The translations under genes were made by a program, and so were the position numbers. Positions 23,594 to 32,787 of a stretch of 64,000 nucleotides of DNA are shown here, one piece after another (position 1 is the first letter of the stretch; each line of letters starts with the position of its first letter). Source of the DNA: Pseudomonas asplenii (GTDB taxonomy: Bacteria; Pseudomonadota; Gammaproteobacteria; Pseudomonadales; Pseudomonadaceae); the NCBI RefSeq assembly GCF_001293465.1, contig NZ_JSYZ01000004.1, positions 1 through 64,000 on the forward strand. Direction: 5' to 3'. The notes under the pieces were generated by a model. The model was given only the letters and a program-made list of their open reading frames with translations, made no database searches and was not told the DNA's origin.

Positions 23594-25129
23594 CACCTCG
23601 GCACGGTCCAGGCGCTGCAGCAAGGTCTCGCCACGCTGCCACAAGGCCTCACGCCGTGCCTGCGACATGCCGTCGAGGCTGCGATAGACCAGGGCCAGCC
23701 GCGGGTTGGCCGCCAGCGGCTGGCGATGGCGGATGAGGAAATGCCAGTACAGCGCATTGAATGGGCAGGCATCCTCCTCCACCGCCCGCTCGACCTTGTA
23801 GCTGCACGCCTTGCAATGGTCGGACATGCGCTGGATATAGCGACCACTGGCGCAATAGGGCTTGGACCCCAGGTAGCCGCCGTCGGCATGCATCACCATG
23901 CCCAGGGTGTTGGGCAGTTCAACCCAGTCGAAGGCATCCAGGTAGACGGCCAGGTACCATTCGCAGATCGCAGGCGGCGCGATCCCGGCCAGCAGCGCAA
24001 AATTGCCGGTGACCATCAGCCGCTGGATATGGTGGGCGTAGCCCAGTTCCAGGGTCTGGCCGATGACTTGGGCCATGCAGCGCATGCGGGTCTTCCCCGT
24101 CCAGTAGAACTCCGGCAATCCACGCTCGTTACCCAGGTAGTTGAGCCCGGCGTATTCGGGCATGCGCAGCCAGTAGATGCCCCTCACGTACTCGCGCCAG
24201 CCGATCAATTGGCGAATGAAACCCTCGGCGGCGTTGAGGGGCACCCGCCCCTCGCGCCAAGCGCTGTCGACGTCTTCGCACAGCTGGCGGACATCCAGCA
24301 GGCCGATGTTCAGCGCGGCACTGATACGGGCATGGAAAAGATAGGGCTCGCCCTCGGCCATCGCATCCTGATAGTCGCCGAAGGCCGCCAGGCCGAACTC
24401 GAGGAAATGCGCCCACAGCTCCCGTGCCTGGTCGTGGGTCACCGGATAGTCGAAGGTGTCGAGCGCGCCGTAGTGCTCAGGGAAACGCTCACGGACCAGG
24501 TCCACGACCGCCGCCGTGGTCGCATCCCGGGCAAAATGTGCCGGGAATGGCCCGCGCAAGCCCCGGGGCAACGCTTTGCGGTTGTCGCCGTCGAAGTTCC
24601 AGGCACCGCCCACCGGGCGACCGTCGGGCTCCAGCAACAGGTTGCAGCGTTTGCGCATGCCCCGGTAGAAGTGCTCCATGCGCAATTGCTTGCGGCCGGC
24701 AGCCCAGCGCGCGAAGGCTTCCCGCGAGCACAGGAAGCGGGTATCACGGTGCCAGACCAGGGGCAACCCGGAGTCGCGCAGGGCCTGTTCCAGGCGCCAT
24801 TCGCCGCACTCGGTCACGTGCAGTTCCTCAACGCCCAGCCCGGCCTGCCAGCGGCGCAGCTCGCCGGCGATGCTGCCCGTATTGCCCGGATCGTCCAGCG
24901 GCACGTAATGCACCCGCCAGCCACGCTCACGCAGGGCCTGGGCGAAATGGCGCATGGCGCTGAAGATCAGCACGATCTTCTGTGGATGATGTGGCACGTA
25001 GCGCGCCTCACCCTCGACCTCGGCCATCAGCAGGACATCGCGCGTCGGGTCCAGTGCGCGCAGTACCGCCAAATCGAACGAAAGCTGGTCGCCCAGCACC
25101 AGGCCCAGCCGCACCGCCTGCGCTACCAC
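23588..25129 (-). CDS. FeS-containing photolyase/cryptochrome (PhrB-like)
   Basis: A 513-residue member of the bacterial (6-4) photolyase branch with an iron-sulfur cluster (FeS-BCP/CryPro). The N-terminal Rossmann part begins VRLGLVLGDQLSFDL. The FAD domain includes GWREYVRGIYWLRMPEY and AHHIQRLMVTGNFALL. Four Cys for the cluster can be placed in YLGSKPYCASG, HCKACSY and DACPFN plus an upstream position. It is last in a four-gene leftward operon with DUF6482, DUF3833 and chalcone-isomerase-like genes, a set often found in LitR/CarH light regulons. The GTG at 25129 overlaps the DUF6482 stop; GTG at 25114 is an alternative. Expected activity is light-driven DNA repair or photoreception. Confidence 0.88.
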   Translation of the reverse strand: MVAQAVRLGLVLGDQLSFDLAVLRALDPTRDVLLMAEVEGEARYVPHHPQKIVLIFSAMRHFAQALRERGWRVHYVPLDDPGNTGSIAGELRRWQAGLGVEELHVTECGEWRLEQALRDSGLPLVWHRDTRFLCSREAFARWAAGRKQLRMEHFYRGMRKRCNLLLEPDGRPVGGAWNFDGDNRKALPRGLRGPFPAHFARDATTAAVVDLVRERFPEHYGALDTFDYPVTHDQARELWAHFLEFGLAAFGDYQDAMAEGEPYLFHARISAALNIGLLDVRQLCEDVDSAWREGRVPLNAAEGFIRQLIGWREYVRGIYWLRMPEYAGLNYLGNERGLPEFYWTGKTRMRCMAQVIGQTLELGYAHHIQRLMVTGNFALLAGIAPPAICEWYLAVYLDAFDWVELPNTLGMVMHADGGYLGSKPYCASGRYIQRMSDHCKACSYKVERAVEEDACPFNALYWHFLIRHRQPLAANPRLALVYRSLDGMSQARREALWQRGETLLQRLDRAEVL

Positions 25130-25428
25130 TGGTTGGCCAGCGTCACCGGCACCCGCAGGGGTTCGATCGGGCCGCTGCGCTGCCCGCACATCTCATCGTG
25201 CACCACGTGCTGCACCAGCGTGCAGCGCAACGGCGGTACATCGGCGAGCAATTGTCGCAGTTCGGTGGTCGAGCGCAGGTGCATCACCTCGCCTCGGGCA
25301 TCGCACAAGGTTTGCGGCCCGGTCCCGGTCAGTGCGCGCAGGACATAGAAACCGCCCTCCAGGGACAGCAGTTCAAGCTCATCGATGGCGCCGGCGTGGG
25401 CCAGCTCGGTCAGGTGTTGCAGGTTCAT
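25123..25428 (-). CDS. DUF6482-family protein
   Basis: A 101-residue soluble protein recognised as the DUF6482 type by ELELLSLEGGFYVLRA, GEVMHLRSTTELRQLL and the C-terminal VVHDEMCGQRSGPIEPLRVP. No function is assigned to the family, which is common in Pseudomonas. It overlaps the genes on both sides, by four bases with DUF3833 and by seven with the photolyase, so all are translated from one message. Confidence 0.8.
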   Translation of the reverse strand: MNLQHLTELAHAGAIDELELLSLEGGFYVLRALTGTGPQTLCDARGEVMHLRSTTELRQLLADVPPLRCTLVQHVVHDEMCGQRSGPIEPLRVPVTLANQW

Positions 25429-25961
25429 GGTGTGCCCTCCGGCAGGCGGCGGAAGAACAGGGTGATCTGCCCGATCTCCACGCCGAGTTTGCTCATGCTC
25501 GAGCGGTTGATGAGGGTGTCGTCATCCATGCGGTACATCCAGTCGTCCAGGTCGACTGCCCAGTGCCGGCCATCGACCGGCAGATCCAGGCGATAACGCC
25601 AGCGCAAGGCATTGCCGGCGACCTGCCCCCGTGCCTCGCCGATCACGTCACCGGCCGTCCCGCGCCAGCGACCGGGGCCATCCGGGGTGAGCGTCCAGGT
25701 CCGCTGCTGGCGGGTCCCGTCGCTGTAGAGGAAATGCTCGTCGAGAATCAGGCTCTGCCCTTCACGGCGGCTGTCGATGCGCACCTGGAAGCGCTTGACC
25801 ACTTCGCCCGAACGCTTCTGGAACATGCCCCAGGCCTGCACCGGTCGGGAAAAGAACTCCACCAGGTCCAGGCGCGGCTGCTCCCCGGCATAACGATCGA
25901 CATCAACGTTGCCGCAACTGCCCAACAGCAGGCAGCAGATCAACAGCAGACTTCTGTACAT
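25425..25961 (-). CDS. DUF3833 lipoprotein
   Basis: A 178-residue lipoprotein with a short signal ending in LLLGSCGNVD, so lipidated at Cys17. The body matches DUF3833 by FFSRPVQAWGMFQKRSGEV, LDEHFLYSDGTRQQRTWTL and DDWMYRMDDDTLINRSSMSK. The ATG at 25961 has AGGAG at good spacing; a GTG two codons earlier overlaps that site. It lies two bases behind the chalcone-isomerase-like gene. The family is frequently in photolyase and LitR clusters with fatty-acid or cell-envelope genes; activity unknown. Confidence 0.82.
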   Translation of the reverse strand: MYRSLLLICCLLLGSCGNVDVDRYAGEQPRLDLVEFFSRPVQAWGMFQKRSGEVVKRFQVRIDSRREGQSLILDEHFLYSDGTRQQRTWTLTPDGPGRWRGTAGDVIGEARGQVAGNALRWRYRLDLPVDGRHWAVDLDDWMYRMDDDTLINRSSMSKLGVEIGQITLFFRRLPEGTP

Positions 25962-25963
25962 GC

Positions 25964-26512
25964 TCACTCTCCTGACGAATTCCCCGCCAGGCCGAGCAGG
26001 CGCTGGCGCAGTTGTGGGTCACGGGCGCGCGGGTCGAGCCAGATGGCGAAGAACGACCGGGCAAAGGCCGGGTCGGCGATTTCCCGGCTCAGTTGATCGT
26101 CGACATAGAAACGACAGCCCTGGCCCGGCAGATACAGCCCGGTGATGCGCATGCCCGGGCGGACATCGACGAATGCCTCGCGCATTGCCTGCGCCCAACG
26201 CGCCTCGGTGGCAGGGGGCAGCGGCCCGTCGGCCAGTCGGCGGATTTCATCCAGGCTGGCCTGTACCAGCGTGTCCCGGGACAACGACCGGTGGTAGATA
26301 AGATCCAGGGCGAACGGCTGTTGCCAGCCCTGTACCGGCCCCGCACTCCAGACCTGGGCGCTGTACAGGCGCAGGCCGAACCAGGTGAACTCGCCCGTGC
26401 CGATCAGCCGCGCTCCCGGCAGCCCGGAGCGCCAATCCGCCCAGGCGGGGGGCGTGATCGTCAGCAGCAGGCCGAGGACGAACAGGCTGAGCGCCGAGGT
26501 TCTACATGTCAT
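25964..26512 (-). CDS. secreted chalcone-isomerase-like protein
   Basis: A 182-residue protein with a cleavable signal peptide (cut near PPAWADW). The mature part has the chalcone isomerase-like fold: RLIGTGEFTWFGLRLYSAQV, then FALDLIYHRSLSRDTLVQAS and RFYVDDQLSREIADPAFARS. Bacterial members are periplasmic and mostly lack proven isomerase activity; some bind lipids. It is the first gene of the photolyase operon, with a repeated TGTACA operator about 30 bases upstream. Confidence 0.82.
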   Translation of the reverse strand: MTCRTSALSLFVLGLLLTITPPAWADWRSGLPGARLIGTGEFTWFGLRLYSAQVWSAGPVQGWQQPFALDLIYHRSLSRDTLVQASLDEIRRLADGPLPPATEARWAQAMREAFVDVRPGMRITGLYLPGQGCRFYVDDQLSREIADPAFARSFFAIWLDPRARDPQLRQRLLGLAGNSSGE

Positions 26513-26539
26513 GACCAGGACACCGGAAGCGGAGAATAT

Positions 26540-26575
26540 TGTACAAGCATATATCCTTGTACAAGTTTTTGTATA
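26540..26575 (-). promoter_or_regulatory. LitR/CarH-type operator and promoter of the photolyase operon
   Basis: On the minus strand the order is TATACA-N6-TGTACA-N12-TGTACA. The two TGTACA boxes lie inside a direct repeat CTTGTACAA. Light-responsive B12-binding MerR-family repressors of Pseudomonas (LitR/PplR) are known from memory to use boxes of this kind at photolyase promoters. A TTGTAC/TACAAT hexamer pair overlaps the boxes, consistent with repression by promoter occlusion. No LitR gene lies in the window. Confidence 0.6.
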
Positions 26576-26719
26576 GATTTCCGAAGCCCTGGGCAGGTTC
26601 GGATCGCCCTGCCCTCGACACCGCGAAAATCAGGACGGCGTGGCGGGCACAGCGTGCCAACGAGAGCTAATCTGCGTTTGTCAAGGCAGAACCTTGCGAA
26701 ATTTTGTCGCATTATTTCA

Positions 26720-26757
26720 AATTAACTATTCAGTTAATTAGCAAGCTAAGGGTATAG
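26720..26757 (+). promoter_or_regulatory. dyad overlapping the gcd promoter
   Basis: AATTAACT and AGTTAATT flank ATTC (26720-26739), a perfect 8-bp dyad. A promoter TTCAGT-N17-TATAGT ends at 26757, so the dyad covers the -35 region. TetR- or GntR-type repressors bind such sites. It lies 50 bases before gcd and may mediate repression of glucose oxidation; the regulator is not in the window. Confidence 0.5.
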
Positions 26758-26789
26758 TCGCCCGCATTCACACAGCGAGACGTTCTTGT

Positions 26790-29207
26790 ATGACACAACC
26801 TTCTCAGGCCCGCGGCCTCAGCAGATTCATCCTTTCCGGTCTGGGCATCGTCATCGCCCTGCTCGGCCTTGCCCTGGCCGCTGGCGGCGTGCGCCTGGTC
26901 ACCCTGGGCGGTAGCGGATACTTCCTGATCGGCGGCCTGGTCATGGCCAGCGCCGGGCTCCTGATCGCCCGCCGCAAGCCGGGTGGCGCCTGGCTGTTCG
27001 CCGCGTTCCTGATCGGCACCGCGATCTGGGCACTGGTGGACACCGATCGCAGCTTCTGGCCAATGTTCTCCCGCCTGTTCATGTTCAGTGTCATCGGCCT
27101 GGTGGTCGCGCTGGTCTACCCGACCCTGGTGCGGGCCTCCGGCCGCACAGCCGGAGGCGGCGCCTACGGCGTGGCCGGGGTACTGGCGATCGCTCTGGTC
27201 TGGGCGGTGGGCAACATGTTCGTCGCTCACCCCACCGTGCCGGCCACCGGTAACGGCCCGGCACTGACACCGGTCGATCCGGCCAAGGCGCAGAAGGATT
27301 GGGCGCATTACGGCAACACCGAGGGCGGCAGCCGCTTCGCCGCGCTGGACCAGATCAACCGTGCCAATATCAATCAGCTGAAGGTGGCCTGGACCTACCA
27401 CACCGGCGACGTGGCCATCAGCGACGGCAACGGTGCCGAGGACCAGCTGACCCCGCTGCAGGTCGGCGACAAGGTGTTCATCTGCACCCCGCACAACAAC
27501 CTGATCGCGCTGGATGCCGACACCGGCAAGGAACTGTGGAAGAACCAGATCAACGCCCAGACCAAGGTCTGGCAGCGTTGCCGCGGCATGGCCTACTTCG
27601 ATGCGACCCAGCCGCTGGTCCAGCCGTCCCAACCCAACAGCGTGCCGGTGATCGCCGCCAGCGTGCCGGCCGGCGCCAACTGCCAGCGTCGCCTGCTGAC
27701 CAACACCATCGATGCCCGCCTGATCGCGGTGGACGCCGACACTGGCGCCTTCTGCGAGGGCTTCGGCAACCATGGCCAGGTCGACCTGAAAGCCGGTCTC
27801 GGTGATGTACCGGACTCCTACTACCAACTGTCGTCCGCGCCGCTGATGGCCGGGACCACCGTGGTGGTCGGCGGCCGTGTCGCCGACAACGTCCAGACCG
27901 ACATGCCCGGTGGCGTGATCCGTGGTTTCGACGTGATCACCGGCGCCATGCGCTGGGCATTCGACCCGGGCAACCCGCAGGACAGGCAGGCACCGGCCGA
28001 AGGCAAGACCTACGTGCGCAGCACCCCCAACAGCTGGGCGCCGATGTCCTACGACCCGGCGATGAACACCGTGTTCCTGCCGATGGGCAGCTCGTCCACC
28101 GACATCTATGGCGTCGAGCGCACCGCGCTGAACCACAAGTACGGCGCCTCGGTCGTCGCGCTGGATGCCAGCACCGGCGCCGAGAAGTGGGTCTACCAGA
28201 CCGTGCACAACGACCTCTGGGACTTCGACCTGCCGATGCAGCCGAGCCTGATCGACTTCACCCGGGATGACGGCAAGCAGGTGCCGGCCGTGGTCATCGG
28301 CACCAAGGCCGGGCAGATCTACGTGCTCGACCGCGCCACCGGCAAGCCGCTGACCAAGGTCGAGGAAGTGCCGGTCAAGGCCGCCAACATCCCCAACGAG
28401 CCCTACTCGCCGACCCAGCCGAAATCGGTGGGCATGCCGCAGATCGGCGCCCAGACCCTGACCGAGTCGGACATGTGGGGCGCGACCCCGTTCGACCAGT
28501 TGCTGTGCCGTATCGACTTCAAGAAGATGCGCTACGACGGCCTCTACACCGCGCCGGGCACCGACCTGTCGCTGAGCTTCCCGGGTTCCCTGGGCGGCAT
28601 GAACTGGGGCAGCCTGTCCACCGACCCGGTCAATGGCTTCATTTTCGTCAACGACATGCGCCTGGGCCTGTGGATCCAGATGATTCCTTCGGCCAACAAG
28701 GGTGCCGCCGCAGGCGGTGGTGAAGCGCTGAACACCGGCATGGGCGCGGTACCGCTCAAGGGCACGCCGTATGCGGTGAACAAGAACCGCTTCCTGTCGG
28801 TCGCCGGCATTCCATGCCAGGCCCCGCCCTACGGTACCCTGACCGCCATCGACATGAAGACCCGCCAGATCGCCTGGCAGGTCCCGGTCGGGACCGTCGA
28901 AGACACCGGCCCCCTGGGCATCCGCATGCACCTGCCGCTGCCGATCGGCCTGCCGACCCTCGGCGGCACCCTGTCGACCCAGGGCGGCCTGGTGTTCATC
29001 GCCGGCACCCAGGACTTCTACCTGCGCGCCTTCGACAGTGGCAACGGCAAGGAGATCTGGAAATCCCGCCTGCCCGTGGGCAGCCAGGGCGGCCCAATGA
29101 CCTACGTGTCACCGAAGACCGGCAAGCAGTACGTGGTGATCACCGCCGGTGGCGCGCGGCAATCGACCGACCGCGGGGATTATGTGATGGCGTACGCCTT
29201 GCCGTGA
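26790..29207 (+). CDS. gcd: membrane-bound PQQ glucose dehydrogenase
   Basis: Quinoprotein that oxidises glucose to gluconolactone in the periplasm and passes electrons to ubiquinone. The length of 805 residues is typical. About 150 N-terminal residues hold four to five transmembrane helices (first FILSGLGIVIALLGLALAAG). The beta-propeller PQQ domain starts at DWAHYGNTEGGSRFAALDQI and includes the quinoprotein signatures TPLQVGDKVFICTPHNNLIA, YGASVVALDASTGAEKWVYQ and QTVHNDLWDFDLP, and ends with GKQYVVITAGGARQSTDRGD. It stands alone behind a promoter-dyad. PQQ synthesis genes are not in this window. Products feed the peripheral gluconate pathway and mineral phosphate solubilisation. Confidence 0.95.
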   Translation: MTQPSQARGLSRFILSGLGIVIALLGLALAAGGVRLVTLGGSGYFLIGGLVMASAGLLIARRKPGGAWLFAAFLIGTAIWALVDTDRSFWPMFSRLFMFSVIGLVVALVYPTLVRASGRTAGGGAYGVAGVLAIALVWAVGNMFVAHPTVPATGNGPALTPVDPAKAQKDWAHYGNTEGGSRFAALDQINRANINQLKVAWTYHTGDVAISDGNGAEDQLTPLQVGDKVFICTPHNNLIALDADTGKELWKNQINAQTKVWQRCRGMAYFDATQPLVQPSQPNSVPVIAASVPAGANCQRRLLTNTIDARLIAVDADTGAFCEGFGNHGQVDLKAGLGDVPDSYYQLSSAPLMAGTTVVVGGRVADNVQTDMPGGVIRGFDVITGAMRWAFDPGNPQDRQAPAEGKTYVRSTPNSWAPMSYDPAMNTVFLPMGSSSTDIYGVERTALNHKYGASVVALDASTGAEKWVYQTVHNDLWDFDLPMQPSLIDFTRDDGKQVPAVVIGTKAGQIYVLDRATGKPLTKVEEVPVKAANIPNEPYSPTQPKSVGMPQIGAQTLTESDMWGATPFDQLLCRIDFKKMRYDGLYTAPGTDLSLSFPGSLGGMNWGSLSTDPVNGFIFVNDMRLGLWIQMIPSANKGAAAGGGEALNTGMGAVPLKGTPYAVNKNRFLSVAGIPCQAPPYGTLTAIDMKTRQIAWQVPVGTVEDTGPLGIRMHLPLPIGLPTLGGTLSTQGGLVFIAGTQDFYLRAFDSGNGKEIWKSRLPVGSQGGPMTYVSPKTGKQYVVITAGGARQSTDRGDYVMAYALP

Positions 29208-29246
29208 CCCTGGAGCCCGCCTGCGGGTGGGCGTTCCATTCGCCTG

Positions 29247-29272
29247 ACGGGGCCAGCTCGAACCAGCCCCGT
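29247..29272 (+). terminator. hairpin after gcd
   Basis: A 7-bp perfect stem ACGGGGC/GCCCCGT begins 40 bases after the gcd stop. No U tract follows. Termination role is probable from position only. Confidence 0.45.
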
Positions 29273-29377
29273 TCGGCATCCATGTCCAGATGGACACAAA
29301 GCTTCACAATCCCTCACATTCCTCTCGACCGTTGCGAGGCACACTAGGACCTTGCGCAATGATTCCGTCGAGTGCCC

Positions 29378-30898
29378 ATGCCTCTTTCCCCTTCCTCGGC
29401 CAAACGCTGGCTGATCCTGTTTGCCGTGATGCTGGCCTTCCTGCCGGTGGTGATCGACATGACGATCCTGCACATCGCCATTCCGCCACTGACCCTGGCA
29501 CTGGGCGCCTCCGGCACCGAAGTGCTGTGGATCATCGACATCTATCCGCTGCTGATGGCCGGCCTGCTGGTGCCCATGGGCACCCTGGCCGACCGGATCG
29601 GCAACCGACGCATTCTGCTGACAGGGTTGCTGGTGTTCGGGATCGCTTCCCTGCTGGCGGCCTTTGCCCCGAGTCCGGCCATGCTGATTGGCGCCCGCGT
29701 GCTGCTCGCCCTTGGCGGTTCGATGATCATGCCTTGCGTGCTGGGCATCATTCGCAGGACCTTCGAGGATGAAAGGGAGCGAGCGATGGCCTTGGGCCTA
29801 TGGGGTACCGTCGGTGCCGCAGGGGCGGCGGTCGGGCCGCTGATCGGCGGTATGCTGCTGGAGCACTTCTGGTGGGGCTCGGTGTTCCTGATCAACGTGC
29901 CGGTGGTGCTGGTCGTGGTGCTGTCCGCCTTCGTGCTGTTGCCCCGCCGCGAGATCACCACGCCCGGCGGTTGGGCCTTTGGCCAGGCGCTGGTGTTGAT
30001 CGCCGGCATCATTGCGCTGGTGTATGGCATCAAGACCGGGGTCGCCGGGACACAACCGCTGGTGCTCACCCTGTGGATCCTGGCTTTCGGCCTGCTGTTG
30101 CTGACGCTGTTCGTCCGCCTGCAACTACGCGCCGAAAGCCCGATGCTGGACCTGTCGCTGTTCTCGCATCCGGCGATCCTGGCGGGCATGATCATGGCCC
30201 TGGTCGCCTGCGGGGCGCTGGCCGGGGTGGAACTGACCCTCGCGCAGGAACTGCAGTATGTGCTGGACAAGACGCCGTTGCAGGCCGGGATCTTCATGAT
30301 CCCGATCATGGCGGCCGCAGCGATCGGCGGCCCCTGCGCGGGCCATCTCACCCACCTGTTCGGCCTGCGCCTGGTGGCGAGCCTGTCATTGGCCCTCTCC
30401 GCGCTGGTGCTGGCGCTGCTGGCCAACGCCGACTTCCATCATCCCGGCCTGTGGGTACCGGCCCTGCTGGGAATGCTGGGCCTGGCCCTGAGCATCGGGC
30501 TGACCGCCTCTTCCATCGCGATCATGGGTTCGGTCGACGCCAGCAAGGGCGGTGCGGCGGGATCGCTGGAGGCCACCGGCTATGAACTGGGCAGTGGGCT
30601 GGGCATCACCTTTTTCGGCGTGTTCATGTCCAGCGTGTTCGGGCGCACGCTCGAACTGCCGGCCAGCCTGGCCCAACCGCTGGCGACCCAGGCCAGCCGT
30701 TCGATCGGTGACGCCCATGTCGTGGCCCGGCAGTTGGACGCGCAGCAGGCCGGTGCGGTGATCGAAGCGGCAAAAGCGGCCTTCTCGACCACGCACTCGG
30801 TGCTGCTGACCACTTCGGCCGTGCTGATCGGCCTGCTGGCGGTCGCGGTGTTCTTCATGCTTGCCGGCCATGCCCCCAGGGACATGTCCCCGGCCTAG
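29378..30898 (+). CDS. MFS multidrug transporter, 14-helix DHA2 type
   Basis: A 506-residue drug:proton antiporter of the DHA2 (EmrB/QacA/SmvA) branch. Motif A is GTLADRIGNRRILLTG, motif C lies in LGLWGTVGAAGAAVGPLIGG, and the first helix ends with the charged VVIDMTILHIAIPPL typical of SmvA-like exporters of quaternary ammonium compounds. The ATG is preferred over a GTG two codons upstream; neither has a strong ribosome site. It is a single gene convergent with the SnoaL-like gene 10 bases beyond. No adaptor gene accompanies it. Confidence 0.87.
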   Translation: MPLSPSSAKRWLILFAVMLAFLPVVIDMTILHIAIPPLTLALGASGTEVLWIIDIYPLLMAGLLVPMGTLADRIGNRRILLTGLLVFGIASLLAAFAPSPAMLIGARVLLALGGSMIMPCVLGIIRRTFEDERERAMALGLWGTVGAAGAAVGPLIGGMLLEHFWWGSVFLINVPVVLVVVLSAFVLLPRREITTPGGWAFGQALVLIAGIIALVYGIKTGVAGTQPLVLTLWILAFGLLLLTLFVRLQLRAESPMLDLSLFSHPAILAGMIMALVACGALAGVELTLAQELQYVLDKTPLQAGIFMIPIMAAAAIGGPCAGHLTHLFGLRLVASLSLALSALVLALLANADFHHPGLWVPALLGMLGLALSIGLTASSIAIMGSVDASKGGAAGSLEATGYELGSGLGITFFGVFMSSVFGRTLELPASLAQPLATQASRSIGDAHVVARQLDAQQAGAVIEAAKAAFSTTHSVLLTTSAVLIGLLAVAVFFMLAGHAPRDMSPA

Positions 30899-30908
30899 GC
30901 CAGCGGGA

Positions 30909-31427
30909 TCACTTGGCTGCGTGCCTGGCCTGCAGTTCCGGCATCGCCGAAGAGTGATGGTTGAGGATCCTCCACTGACCGTTCAGTTGCTCATAGACGA
31001 AGGTGTAGCGGGCCTGCACCTGACGGGTCGAACCATCGGTCCCGGTCAGGGTGAAGGTGTAGACGCCGCTGTCGATCGCCACATCGTTGCCCAGGCGATG
31101 GATGTCGCGGTAGTTGATCTGTCCGATCGGCTTGAGCGCCAGGAAGTGGTCGAAGTAGTCCTTGATCTGCGCCGGCGTGGTGCGCACCTGGTTGGAGACC
31201 GTCGGCTGCAGCATGGCGTCCGGCGCATAGAGGTCCACCACCGCCTGGGCGTTGCCGCTCTTGAGGGCCGCGTTCCAGCGATCGAACAGGCCGGCGATCT
31301 CGCGGTCCTTCTGGTTTGCCGGCTGCGCGGCGACGTCGTGGTAGACATAGGGGGCCGTTTGCGCAGCCTGGGCAAACGGGGCGCTGAGGGCTGCCAGCAG
31401 TACCAGGGCCGAAGTCTTCATGTGCAT
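30909..31427 (-). CDS. secreted SnoaL-like/DUF4440 protein
   Basis: A 172-residue protein with a signal peptide (MHMKTSALVLLAALSAPFAQ, cut after AQA) and one NTF2-like domain: EIAGLFDRWNAALKSGNAQ, VVDLYAPDAMLQPTVSNQVR, and YTFVYEQLNGQWRILNHHSS. The pattern is that of SgcJ/EcaC or CaMKII-association-type SnoaL proteins. GGAGAG six bases before the ATG decides the start. It is divergent from the sensor cluster with 175 bases between them. The function is unknown; members often bind small hydrophobic ligands. Confidence 0.82.
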   Translation of the reverse strand: MHMKTSALVLLAALSAPFAQAAQTAPYVYHDVAAQPANQKDREIAGLFDRWNAALKSGNAQAVVDLYAPDAMLQPTVSNQVRTTPAQIKDYFDHFLALKPIGQINYRDIHRLGNDVAIDSGVYTFTLTGTDGSTRQVQARYTFVYEQLNGQWRILNHHSSAMPELQARHAAK

Positions 31428-31602
31428 TGCAACTCTCCAGTGATGTCCGATGGCTGCACTTTGCCCGGCGCCGCCCCGGCCGCCATCGGCCAACCGGAGC
31501 CTTTTGCCTATGCCATTCGGCAGATAGCCCACGGCCCGGTTACACGGTTTAATAGCGCCCTCGCCCGTACGGGCACGCCTCTCGAAGCGTCGGAGCCCGA
31601 CC

Positions 31603-32787
31603 ATGCAAAACCTGCCTCATGATCCGGGCAGCGCCCTCGCCATCCGCACCCAGTACCGGCAGTCACAAAGTCGCGCGGCGCGCCTGCGCCTGCTGGTCGA
31701 CACCGGCCAGGAACTGACCCGGCTGTCCCCGGCGGCCATGCGCGAACGCGTGCTTGTCCGCGCCTGCGCGTTTCTCGCCATGGATCACGGGGTTCTGCTG
31801 GAGCACGCGGCCGATGGCCGGGTCCACAGCAGCGCGAGCCTGGGCAGCCAGGAGCGCCTGAACAGCCTGGAGCAGCAGATCGATACCTCGCTGCGCAGCC
31901 CCTGCTGGCAGGAACAGCCCGGCGCCCTGCTGTCCCGGGTGCTGCGGGTGCCATTGCGCGGAGGCGACGACCGGGCCTTCGGCCTCCTGGTGCTGGCCAA
32001 CAGCACCGGTATCGCCGCGCCCGATAACGAAGACCTCGAATCCCTGCAACTGCTCGCCACCCTGCTGGCCGCCCACCTGGAAAACGACCGCCTGCTGAGC
32101 ACGCTGATCGTGCGCGATCGCACCCTGTCGGATCTGGTCAGCCGACTGTTCCGCGCCCAGGAAGACGAACGCCGGCGCGTGGCCTACGACCTGCATGACG
32201 GCCTGGCCCAGACCCTCGCCGGGCTGCATCAACGTCTGCAGGGTTTCGCCGGCCGGTGCCCGACACTGCCGCAGGCGCTGGATGCCGACCTGCAGGCGAT
32301 CCTGAACCTGGCCCAGCATTGCGTGGTCGAGGGGCGCCAGTTGATCGCCGGACTGCGCCCCAGCGTACTCGACGATTTCGGCCTGCTCATTGCTCTGGAC
32401 AAGGAAGCCGACCGCCTGCGCGACGCCGGCATCCAGGTGCAGTGGACAGCCCGCGACCCGGCGCGCCTGTCGAGCCCGGTGGAGATCGCCCTGTTCCGGA
32501 TCGCCCAGGAAGGCATCAACAACATTCTCAAACATGCCCGGGCCAGCCAGGTGCAACTGGCCCTGGAAGTGCGCGACGGCCAGTCTCTGTTGCGGGTGGC
32601 CGACAATGGCGAAGGTTTTACCCCGGCCCTGGCGCTCGCGGCCCACGACGCCCGCCACCTGGGGCTGGCGACGATGCAGGAACGCGCCAGCCTGCTCGGC
32701 GGCACATTCACCTGCATCAGCAGCGCACAGCGCGGCACGCAACTGTCGATCAGCGTGCCCTGCACCCTGGAGGAAACCGCACAATGA
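31603..32787 (+). CDS. cytoplasmic GAF sensor kinase, NarX/HisKA_3 type
   Basis: A 394-residue kinase with no membrane helix. The N-terminal 190 residues form a GAF-like domain ([40 protein letters not shown]). The dimerisation domain has the HisKA_3 box [20 protein letters not shown] with the phospho-His, followed by [20 protein letters not shown]. The ATPase end shows [18 protein letters not shown] and [15 protein letters not shown]. It overlaps its LuxR-type regulator by four bases and begins a four-gene coupled operon. Confidence 0.9.
   Translation: MQNLPHDPGSALAIRTQYRQSQSRAARLRLLVDTGQELTRLSPAAMRERVLVRACAFLAMDHGVLLEHAADGRVHSSASLGSQERLNSLEQQIDTSLRSPCWQEQPGALLSRVLRVPLRGGDDRAFGLLVLANSTGIAAPDNEDLESLQLLATLLAAHLENDRLLSTLIVRDRTLSDLVSRLFRAQEDERRRVAYDLHDGLAQTLAGLHQRLQGFAGRCPTLPQALDADLQAILNLAQHCVVEGRQLIAGLRPSVLDDFGLLIALDKEADRLRDAGIQVQWTARDPARLSSPVEIALFRIAQEGINNILKHARASQVQLALEVRDGQSLLRVADNGEGFTPALALAAHDARHLGLATMQERASLLGGTFTCISSAQRGTQLSISVPCTLEETAQ

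Noticed and set aside
26730..28931. 733-codon frame antisense to gcd
   Set aside because: Composition is Arg/His/Gly-rich without any recognisable fold; gcd accounts for the region.
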